Below are positions 7,601 through 14,214 of a stretch of DNA of 16,695 nt, one piece after another. How positions within the stretch are numbered: the stretch's first letter is position 1; each line of letters opens with the position of its first letter. The translations under genes and the position numbers were made by a program. The notes under the pieces are model-generated. The model did no database searches and was not told the origin of the DNA. It was given only the letters and a program-made list of their open reading frames with translations. This DNA comes from an uncultured Clostridia bacterium (lineage in GTDB: Bacteria > Bacillota_A > Clostridia > TANB77 > CAG-508): the NCBI GenBank assembly GCA_944393165.1, contig CALXZF010000042.1:1-16695 (forward strand), read 5' to 3'.

Positions 7601-9236
7601 TTAATATTCTAAATAACTATGTTCCTCACAATAATCGTTCCAACTGTACTTTACTCTATTTAAGCATCCATAGAATTTGCAATATGGATTTGAACTTGTT
7701 GAGTCATATCTATGCTCATAGCAGTACTCACTTCCGTAGCTTACAGTATTATTACATCCCTCTTCTTTGCAATAATCAGAATTATCTACTACACTGTCAT
7801 CAACAACAATTCCGTCATAATTTAATGGTATAATCACTTCTCCTTTTTTATTAATTACACCAAACTTCTTGTTTTGCATAACCTCATAGTAGCCTTCTTT
7901 AGTAGTTTCACTTACCATATCATATTGTGGATTTACTACATATTGGCCTTTTGTGTCAATTAATCCTACTTTGTCACCTAATTTAACTCTAGCCAAATCA
8001 TTTAAATCAAATTCAGTTGCATCGTCAAATTGAGGATTTATTACATATTCTCCCTTTGTATTTATATATCCTACTTTATCGTTAGAGCCTACTATTGCTA
8101 ATCCGTTTTCTGAAAAGTCGCCAGCCCCACTGTATTGCAAATTGATAACATATTTTCCATTTTTGTCAACAAAGCCATATTGTTCATTCGAGTTTACAGC
8201 TGTTAAACCTTTTGGATTATATGTTCCTATATCATTAAATTGAGGGTTTATTACATATTCTCCTTTTGTATTTATAACTCCGTAGCCTATCATTTGATTC
8301 AACTAAAGCATATCCATTCTCGTCAAAATCGTCTGCCTCATTAAATTGTGGATTTATTACATATTTTCCTTCTTTATTTATATAGCCATACATATCTCCA
8401 GTTTCGACAAGTATTAAATTTGGATTATCCAAGCTTCCAATTGTTTCAAATTGAGGATTTACTACATATTCTCCTTTTCCATTAATTATTCCCCATTTAT
8501 CATCTACTCTTACTGATGCTAAATCATTCTTTTCTGAAAAAGGCATTGCTAAATCAAACTGTGGGTTTACTATTATCTCACCTTTTGTGTTTATATATCC
8601 ATACTGTCCTTCAGTTCCAAAGTTAGCTTTTCCATTGTTGAATACACCTATACTATCATATATTGTGTTTACAACATAATTGCCGTCTTTGTCTATAATT
8701 CCATATTTGTCATCTATAATTACTCTTGCTAGTCCATTGTCATCAAAAGAATAAACTTCATCAAATTGAGGATTTATTACATATTCTCCTTTTGTATTTA
8801 TGTAGCCCCATTTGTCGTCAACCCTTACTGCTGCTAGTTTTGTAGATTCTGCAAAAGTATATGCTTCATCGAATTGTGGGTTTATTGCAACATTTCCATT
8901 TGAATCAATATATCCCCATTGTTCTCCTACTTTTACTCCTACCAACCCACTTTGGAACATTGCTGGGATATCTTCTTCTTTTTCTGTACTTTTACCACCA
9001 TTTACTATTAATACAATAGCGACAATTACAATAACTAGAAGTATTGCCCCTATGATTATAAATGTTTTTTTCTTGCTTTTTTTCTCTATAGTTTTTGCTG
9101 TATTTTGTTTCGCCTCGTCTTTATCATTTGGCTTAGCACTATCTGTGCTTGACTTTTCTACCTCTTGTGTGTTTTCTACTGTCTTCACATCTTCTTTTTT
9201 TGCTTGTTCCTGAATGTTTTGATTATTTTCTTCCAT
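7601..9236 (-). CDS. Membrane-anchored WG-repeat protein with Cys/His C-terminus, broken by a +1 shift at CGG
   Basis: An acidic, lysine-rich cytoplasmic tail of about 57 residues is followed by one membrane helix (TFIIIGAILLVIVIVAIVLI, about 58-77). With KKSKKK just before it, the C-terminal part should face outward. The exterior carries about eleven WG/beta-repeat units of the form [WY]G-I-[ND]-KGEYVINPQF. It ends with two C-x4-C-x10/11-C-x2-H motifs that could bind zinc. The family's function is unknown; such repeats are usually taken as binding modules. Frame 0 runs from 9236 to a stop at 8235 and breaks after repeat 6. Skipping one base at CGG 8282-8280 gives SNDRLGVINTKGEY and continues to 7601, 544 residues in all. 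A consensus promoter and AAAGGGGG site precede ATG 9236. Confidence 0.85.
8280..8282 (-). other. In-frame CGG at a +1 shift site (WG-repeat gene)
   Basis: Frame 0 reads GAT AGG CTA CGG AGT. Skipping C8282 gives CTA GGA GTT ATA AAT, that is LGVIN, which aligns with VGYIN in a later repeat of the same protein. It is codon 319. Confidence 0.8.
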
Positions 9237-9240
9237 TCAA

Positions 9241-9258
9241 ATTCCCCCTTTCGGGAAT
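9241..9258 (-). promoter_or_regulatory. Hairpin overlapping the WG-gene ribosome binding site
   Basis: On the minus strand ATTCCC (9253-9258) can pair with GGGAAT (9241-9246) around a short loop, so part of the AAAGGGGG ribosome binding site would be base-paired. This could lower translation. No ligand or sensor is evident. Confidence 0.4.
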
Positions 9259-9287
9259 ATTATACATTTTATTTGAATTTTCGTCAA
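9259..9287 (-). promoter_or_regulatory. Sigma-A-type promoter for the WG-repeat gene
   Basis: TTGACG (9282-9287) and TATAAT (9259-9264) on the minus strand are 17 bp apart. The promoter sits in the short gap after recO. Confidence 0.8.
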
Positions 9288-9303
9288 TATATTACTTATT
9301 TCG

Positions 9304-10036
9304 TCAAAAAAGCTTATCCAGCTTATATTCTTTGTCCAATTTTTCATTTAAATAAATCTTTGCAACAATTTCTAGTTCTTTTATCATCTGCTCAGACAAA
9401 TTGAAAGAAAAGAGCTTCTTTGGTGGTGCCATAACAATATATTTTATTGCATTTTGAGTTGCTTCCGATATTTCTATAGCTCCTTTATCTTGTCTACTGC
9501 ATACATCACATTTTAATCCATTATCTTTAAAGCTAAAATGATTTAAAATGATGTTCTCATTTTTCTGGCATCCTGAACATCTATTTATAATAGGGGTAAA
9601 TCCTAGAAAGCACATTAGTTTTAATTTAAAAATTGAAATCGTTAAATCCATATTCTTATCTGTTTCTGAAAGCACATATAGAGTGTTTAAAAACAGTTGC
9701 AGAATTTTATATGTATTTTGATTTTCGTCTGTTACATCATTTATGATTTTTGTAATATGTGAAGCATATTGTAGCTTGTCTAAATCCATTCTAATGTTAT
9801 AGAAAACTTCATTAACTTCACATGAATTAATATTATATGAATTTGCGCCTTGATAAATTAAGTAATCTCCAAAACACAAAAATTGTGTTGCTGCCATTAG
9901 CTGACTTTTAGGTCTTCTTGCCCCTTTGGCAGCACAACCAATTTTACCGATTAGGAGTTAATATTGTTACCATTTTATCATAGTCGCTCATATTGTTTTC
10001 CGCTATTACTATTCCCTTGACTTTTAATATTCCCAT
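9304..10036 (-). CDS. recO: DNA repair protein RecO, broken by a +1 shift at CGG
   Basis: RecO loads RecA on gaps and anneals single strands together with RecR/RecF. The N-terminal OB-fold (KVKGIVIAENNMSDYDKMVTILTPN) is in one frame. The rest (GKIGCAAKGARRPKSQLMAATQ onward) is in the next. The C-terminal part has a four-Cys zinc site (CSGCQK ... CDVCSR). Frame 0 meets TAA directly after CGG 9949-9947. Skipping one base there gives 243 residues, a normal RecO length. ATG 10036 overlaps the end of the yqzL-like gene by 59 bp, with a weak GAGG 12 nt upstream, so translational coupling is likely. Without the shift the only product is a 30-residue stub. An internal ATG at 9897 would lack the OB-fold. 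Identity is confident; intactness depends on the shift. Confidence 0.88.
9947..9949 (-). other. In-frame CGG followed directly by TAA at a +1 shift site (recO)
   Basis: Frame 0 reads CCT AAT CGG TAA. Skipping C9949 gives AAT GGT AAA ATT GGT TGT, that is NGKIGC, the GKI motif at the end of the RecO OB-fold. Many RecO proteins have one more residue before this glycine, so a 2-nt deletion is an alternative at this site. Confidence 0.7.
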
Positions 10037-10151
10037 TTTGTTTTTCCGCCTCTAACATGTTTTTTTCTAAATTTTCAACTTCAACTAATTCTAGAAAGGT
10101 ATTTATATCTCCTGTATTCTTAAATGTATTCCACGCCATTTGTTTTATCAT
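9978..10151 (-). CDS. yqzL: YqzL-like small protein
   Basis: This 57-residue protein starts MIKQMAWNTFKNTGDINTFL. The core W-x-x-F-x-x-T-G-x-I-x-x-[FY]-L pattern is that of the small YqzL family, which in Firmicutes lies between era and recO exactly as here. Its function is unknown. The tail is hydrophilic and rich in Asn, Ser and Lys, and longer than in the shortest family members. ATG 10151 has GGAG about 10 nt upstream; an internal ATG at residue 5 is also possible. The 3' end overlaps the start of recO by 59 bp, which suggests coupled translation. Confidence 0.8.
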   Translation of the reverse strand: MIKQMAWNTFKNTGDINTFLELVEVENLEKNMLEAEKQNGNIKSQGNSNSGKQYERL

Positions 10152-10480
10152 TTTAAATCATCTCCATTTTATAAGCTATAAGTGGTTTTTATTTATAATG
10201 TAATAAATTGTTATGTAATTGGCTTCTTATGCGTTTTTATGTAGCAGTAAACTAAAAATTAAAGCTCAAATTATATTGTTTGATTTCTCATCTAGTCGTA
10301 GATAGTAACTTTTTTGTTTCATAACCACTTTTCTTATTTTATCCTTTGCAAATTTTATAAATTTATGCATTAAATTCAAAGCATTTTTTGTTAATTTTTT
10401 CCAAAGTCATGTGCCAGTTTACTTGTTTGTTGGTTGTATGAAGTTTGTTTTCATACGAGTTTGAAACCTTTTAAAAACTT
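10152..10480. other. 329-bp spacer between era and the yqzL-like gene
   Basis: I find no convincing gene here. The stretch contains a perfect 7-bp hairpin (10436-10442 with 10450-10456) that lacks a T-run. It also holds a 34-codon minus-strand ORF without a ribosome binding site. A segment at 10355-10380 resembles 632-658 (TTTTATAAATTTAT core). A promoter for yqzL-recO would be expected, but no good -35/-10 pair stands out. Confidence 0.5.
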
Positions 10481-11356
10481 CTACTTATTAATCCAATCTT
10501 CTCTAACTTTTACCCAAATTTTCAAATTTATTTTTATTCCAAGCATTTTTTCTAAATCTTGTCTTGCATAAGTTCCTATTCGTTTAAGCATACTACCATT
10601 TTTCCCTATAATAATTCCTTTATGAGATTCCCTTAGGCAATAGATTGTTGCTTCTATATTAAATATTGGTTCGTTTTGCATTGTTTTTCTTTTTTTCATC
10701 TTTTCAACTTCTACAAAAATCCCATGTGGAACTTCATCATCTAGAAGTTTCAAAGCTTTTTCTCTTATAGTTTCTTCCACTAACTGTCTTGTAGTTTGGT
10801 CTGTATACTCCTCTATATCATAATATGCAGGACCTTCTTTTAGGTTCTTTTCTATTTCATCCAAAATCACATCTAAATTAATATTCTTTACTGTAGAAAC
10901 TGGTATAATACTAGCAAAATCATATTCATTTTTATACAAATCTATCAACTTTGCTATTTTTGCTTTGTCTACTAAATCAATTTTATTTATTACTAAAATT
11001 GTCTTTCTTTTTGCTTCTTTTATTCTATCTAAAATTAGTCTATCGCCTTTTCCAATTTCATTAGATGTTGCTTCTACAACAAATATCAATACATCAACAT
11101 CCTTCGAAACCTCAAAAGCATTTTCTACCATTACATCACCAAGCTTTGACTTTGGTTTATGTATTCCTGGTGTGTCTATAAATATTATTTGTGAATTCGG
11201 TCTATTTACAATAGCTCTTATTACTGTTCTTGTGGTCTGTGGTTTGTTTGCTATAGCAGCAACCTTTTCGCCTACCAAACTATTTATGATGCTTGATTTT
11301 CCAACATTAGTTCTGCCTAGTATTGAAACAAATCCAGACTTAAACTTCTCTTCCAT
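10481..11356 (-). CDS. era: GTPase Era
   Basis: Era is a 16S rRNA-binding GTPase needed for 30S ribosome maturation. The 291-residue protein has G1 GRTNVGKS (14-21), switch-region TTRT, G3 DTPG, G4 NKID, and a C-terminal KH domain with the GxxG loop in IIIGKNGSMLKRIG. All are standard. AAAGGA lies 10 nt before ATG 11356. The upstream spacer carries a copy of the CGACAA/TTGTCG hairpin repeat in what would be the era leader, with a TATAAT box at 11437-11442 but no good -35. No in-frame CGG codon is present. Confidence 0.96.
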   Translation of the reverse strand: MEEKFKSGFVSILGRTNVGKSSIINSLVGEKVAAIANKPQTTRTVIRAIVNRPNSQIIFIDTPGIHKPKSKLGDVMVENAFEVSKDVDVLIFVVEATSNEIGKGDRLILDRIKEAKRKTILVINKIDLVDKAKIAKLIDLYKNEYDFASIIPVSTVKNINLDVILDEIEKNLKEGPAYYDIEEYTDQTTRQLVEETIREKALKLLDDEVPHGIFVEVEKMKKRKTMQNEPIFNIEATIYCLRESHKGIIIGKNGSMLKRIGTYARQDLEKMLGIKINLKIWVKVREDWINK

Positions 11357-11374
11357 TTTATTGCAATCCTTTCT

Positions 11375-11433
11375 TTGTCGTTTGGGGACAGGCCTTAAAA
11401 CGACAACTTTGTCGCTAGGGGACAGGCCTTGTC
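11375..11433. repeat. Intergenic hairpin repeat (GGGACAGGCC / CGACAA-TTGTCG family) upstream of era
   Basis: The core copy is 11385-11414: GGGACAGGCC, then TTAAAA, then CGACAACTTTGTCG, which folds on itself. Partial GGGGACAGGCC units flank it. It matches 13455-13484 in 28 of 30 positions, the two differences being the hairpin loop bases. It lies between the possible era -10 box and the era start. Confidence 0.85.
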
Positions 11434-11472
11434 CTTATTATACTTTTCCCTTTTTATATTTTTTGTAGAAAT

Positions 11473-11512
11473 AAGTAAAAAAATTCTTGTTATTTTTCGC
11501 CTTTTTTTACTT
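11473..11512. repeat. AT-only inverted repeat between hydA and era
   Basis: The 11-bp arms AAGTAAAAAAA (11473-11483) and TTTTTTTACTT (11502-11512) pair perfectly around an 18-nt loop. It has no GC-rich stem, so it is at best a weak terminator. Confidence 0.4.
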
Positions 11513-11616
11513 GACAGTTGCTTAATTTTATCATCAAATATCTTAGTTGGCTCTTCATTGTATTACTTCATATGTCAAATCAGACTATCTCTTTATATAA
11601 ATTTTTAAAAACAGGT

Positions 11617-11685
11617 GTGTCCCCTTTGGCCAAGTTCTTGGACATTTATGAGTGTCCCTTTTGGCCATGAGTGTCCCTTTTGGCC
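11617..11685. repeat. Short tandem repeats with TGTCCC-TTTGGCC units just past hydA
   Basis: Two perfect 19-bp tandem units (11648-11666 and 11667-11685, ATGAGTGTCCCTTTTGGCC) and a diverged third unit (11617-11634) lie 4 bp from the hydA stop. Each ends near a GGCC palindrome. This is a different family from the CGACAA hairpin repeat. Confidence 0.85.
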
Positions 11686-11689
11686 AAGG

Positions 11690-13430
11690 TTAAATTCTAT
11701 ACTCTTCCATTGGTGTGTAGTGAGTATGTAATAATTCATGTGCTCTATGTTCGCCAGGCTTGCCTATATAGTCTTTATATATTTCTTTTAGAATAGGGTT
11801 TTCATGAGATTTTCTAATTGTACTTCTTTCATCTATTGAGTACATTGCTGATGCACGCTTTGCTGCTACATCAACTGTCATTCTAGTTTTAGAGTTTTTA
11901 ATTGGCTGTCCTCCTCCCATGATACATCCTCCTGGGCATGCCATAACTTCAACAAAGCTGTAGTCCGCAGTGCCATTTTTAATATCTTCCATGACTTTTC
12001 TAGCATTTCCTAATCCATGTGCAACTGCTACTTTTATTTCTTTGTCTCCTATTTTTACAGTAGCTTTTTTTATTCCTTTTTCTCCTCTTACACCTTCGAA
12101 TTCTAATTTTTTCAATTCTTCGCCTGTTATAAGTTCATATGCAGTACGAAGTGCCGCTTCCATAACGCCGCCTGTTACTCCAAAAATAGCACCAGCACCG
12201 GTTGCTTCTCCCATTGGGTTATCAAATGTTTCGTCTTCTAATTTATCGAATTCAATATTTGCTTGTTTAATCATTCTTGCAAGTTCACGGGTAGTAATTA
12301 CTGCATCCACATCCCATAGACCATTTACTTTCATTTCTTCTCTTTGACGCTCATATTTCTTTGCTATACATGGCATTACAGAAACAACATAAATATTCTT
12401 AGGATCTATATTGTTCTTTTCTGCATAATACGATTTTATAATGGCTCCAAACATTTGATGTGGTGATTTGCAACTTGATAAATGTGGTAAATTCTCAGGA
12501 TATTCCATTTCGGCAAATCTAACCCAACCTGGACAACAAGAGGTTGTCATTGGTAAATTGTCATTTTCTTTAAATCTTTTTACAAATTCAGTCGCTTCCT
12601 CCATTATTGTAAAATCTACTCCTGTATTTGTGTCAAACACTTTGTCAAATCCAAGTGCCTTAAGTGCAGATACCATTTTCCCAGTAACATTAGTTCCTAT
12701 TTCCATGCCAAATTCTTCTCCCAATGCCACTCTTATCGAAGGAGCTGTTTGTACAACAACATATGTGTCTGGGTCTTTTAATTTTGCCCACACATCATTT
12801 ATGTTCTCTTTCTCATGTAATGCTCCTGTAGGACATGATTCAATACATTGTCCGCAAAATGTACAATTTACATCATTTAAACTATGGTCATAAGTTGTTG
12901 AAATGCAAGATTCAAAACCTCTTTCAATACAATCTATTGCTCCTATTTTTTGCACATTTTTACATGTTGCCACACATCTTCTACATAAAATACATTTATT
13001 AAAATCTCTTACAATAGAAGGGGATTTATCATCTATTTTATGCTCTGTTCTTTCTCCTTTAAAATCTATATCTAACACATTAAACTTTATTGCTAAATCT
13101 TGGAGTTCACAATTTCCGTGAGCGAGTACATGTTAAACAATCTTTAGAATGATTAGAAATAATTAAGTCAAGTATTGTATGTCTTGCTTCTAGTACATTT
13201 GGAGTATGTGTATGTACCACCATTCCTTCTTCAACTTTTTGAATACAAGATGTTGCAAAGCCTCTTCTTCCTTCTACTTCCACAATACACATTCTGCAAT
13301 CTCCGACTTCATTAATGTCCTTTAAAAAGCATAATGTTGGAATATCTATTCCTGCTTGTTTTGCCGCATCTAATATGGTAGTTCCCTCTGGTACCACAAC
13401 ATTTTTATCATCTATTTTTAAATTAACCAT
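11690..13430 (-). CDS. hydA: [FeFe] hydrogenase catalytic subunit HydA, broken by a +1 shift at CGG
   Basis: This is the H2-evolving or H2-oxidising subunit of a trimeric, probably electron-bifurcating hydrogenase. Order of domains: an N-terminal [2Fe-2S] domain (C34, C45, C48, C62); a His/Cys [4Fe-4S] site (H94, C98, C101, then C107 after the shift); a two-[4Fe-4S] ferredoxin domain (CILCRRCVATC ... CTFCGQCIESC); and the H-cluster domain with TSCCPGW, SVMPCIAKK and EVMACPGGCIMGGGQP. Frame 0 ends at 13107 with TRSRKL. Skipping one base at CGG 13118-13116 gives TRSGNCELQDLAIKF and continues to 11690, 579 residues, the usual size. ATG 13430 has AAGGAGG 6 nt upstream. Without the shift no H-cluster is made. 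A GTG at 13078 could start the second piece, but it lacks the N-terminal clusters. Confidence 0.92.
13116..13118 (-). other. In-frame CGG at a +1 shift site (hydA)
   Basis: Frame 0 reads CGC TCA CGG AAA TTG TGA. Skipping C13118 gives TCA GGA AAT TGT GAA CTC CAA, the highly conserved SGNCELQ of the His/Cys cluster. It is codon 105. Confidence 0.85.
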
Positions 13431-13442
13431 TACTTTCCTCCT

Positions 13443-13501
13443 TTTGTCGTTACAGGGACAGGCCTTAAAACGACAAAGTTGTCGTTTTGGGGACGGGCCT
13501 C
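13443..13501. repeat. Intergenic hairpin repeat, copy between hydA and the acetyltransferase gene
   Basis: The core 13455-13484 is GGGACAGGCC, TTAAAA, CGACAAAGTTGTCG, followed by TTTTGGGGACGGGCCT. The middle AAAACGACAA/TTGTCGTTTT forms a perfect 10-bp stem. The 30-bp core is an exact reverse complement of 14156-14185, so the acetyltransferase gene is flanked by inverted copies. Confidence 0.9.
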
Positions 13502-13514
13502 TATAGCAATAAAA

Positions 13515-14084
13515 TCATATATTTTTATTTCTTATATAATTTTCCTTTCTTTCGTCAAATTCTTCTTTCAAAATATCCATGAGTACTTTATCATAATATT
13601 TGCCATTAACAAAAACATTTTTTCTTCTTCTGCCAGTCTCTTTAAATCCACATTTTTTGTAACACGCTATTCCTCTTGAATTAAACTCCATAACATTTAA
13701 ATTTATGCTGTTTAAATTTAAATAATTAAATCCATAGTCTAGTAATAGATTTATAGCTTCTGTTCCATAACCATTTTCTCTATTTTCTTTTTCGCCAATC
13801 ATTATTCCTAATATACCAACTTTATTAATATAATCTATTCTGTCAAAGCCTACAGTACCTATCATTTCATCATTTTCTATTTTAACAATAACAAAAGGCA
13901 TAGAGTCAGCATTTTTATTTAATAAATACTCTTTTTCTCTTTCTATATCCATTATTTTTGAACTTCTGCCAAGATAATCTGTTACTTCAAAATCATTTAG
14001 CCACTTTACAAATATTTCTGCATCTTCTATACTTCGTGGAGATAAATATATTCTATCTCCTATCAATTTTTTAAAATACTTCAC
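13515..14084 (-). CDS. RimJ/RimL-type GNAT acetyltransferase between hydB and hydA
   Basis: This 189-residue protein belongs to the RimJ/RimL group of N-acetyltransferases (GDRIYLSPRSIEDAEIFVKW start). Its acetyl-CoA loop is RENGYGTEAI, and a C-terminal NSRGIACYKKCGFKETGRRR follows. The natural substrate is unknown; relatives act on ribosomal protein N-termini or small molecules. The start is GTG 14084, with AGGAGG 5 nt upstream. It separates hydB from hydA, which are normally adjacent, and is flanked by inverted copies of the hairpin repeat. That suggests an inserted cassette rather than a hydrogenase component. It has no in-frame CGG. Confidence 0.9.
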   Translation of the reverse strand: MKYFKKLIGDRIYLSPRSIEDAEIFVKWLNDFEVTDYLGRSSKIMDIEREKEYLLNKNADSMPFVIVKIENDEMIGTVGFDRIDYINKVGILGIMIGEKENRENGYGTEAINLLLDYGFNYLNLNSINLNVMEFNSRGIACYKKCGFKETGRRRKNVFVNGKYYDKVLMDILKEEFDERKENYIRNKNI

Positions 14085-14095
14085 TTCTTCCTCCT

Positions 14096-14208
14096 TTTGT
14101 CGTTTAAGGTCTGTCCCCTAGCGACAACCTTGTCGTTTTAAGGCCTGTCCCTTAGCGACAACTTTGTCGTTTTAAGGCCTGTCCCCAAACGACACCAAAC
14201 GACACCAA
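14096..14208. repeat. Intergenic hairpin repeat array between hydB and the acetyltransferase gene
   Basis: Two head-to-tail 30-bp copies (14122-14151 and 14156-14185, period 34) differ at one base. They are followed by two CAAACGACAC units and preceded by a partial unit. They are inverted relative to the copies at 13455 and 11385. Each contains the CGACAA/TTGTCG hairpin and GGCCTGTCCC. Confidence 0.9.
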
Positions 14209-14214
14209 ATCACA

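Noticed and set aside
10266..10370. 34-codon minus-strand ORF (MHKFIKFAKDKIRKVV...) between era and yqzL
   Set aside because: No ribosome binding site and no recognisable family; too short to support.
11437..11465. Complete promoter for era
   Set aside because: A TATAAT is present, but the DNA at the -35 position is only an A-run, so I list the -10 box in passing and not as a promoter.
943..13118. Plain reassignment of CGG to another amino acid
   Set aside because: Reading CGG as any three-base sense codon does not restore the downstream frame at any of the four sites.
11690..13430. Two separate genes: a small [2Fe-2S] protein and a shorter hydrogenase
   Set aside because: The first piece breaks inside the conserved H-x3-C-x2-C-x5-C motif, and its missing residues (GNCELQ) are found in the next frame at the junction, so it is one HydA gene.
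831..13430. Four ordinary pseudogenes
   Set aside because: All four have one lesion only, all of +1 type at in-frame CGG, with motifs intact on both sides. Independent decay would not be expected to give one codon every time.
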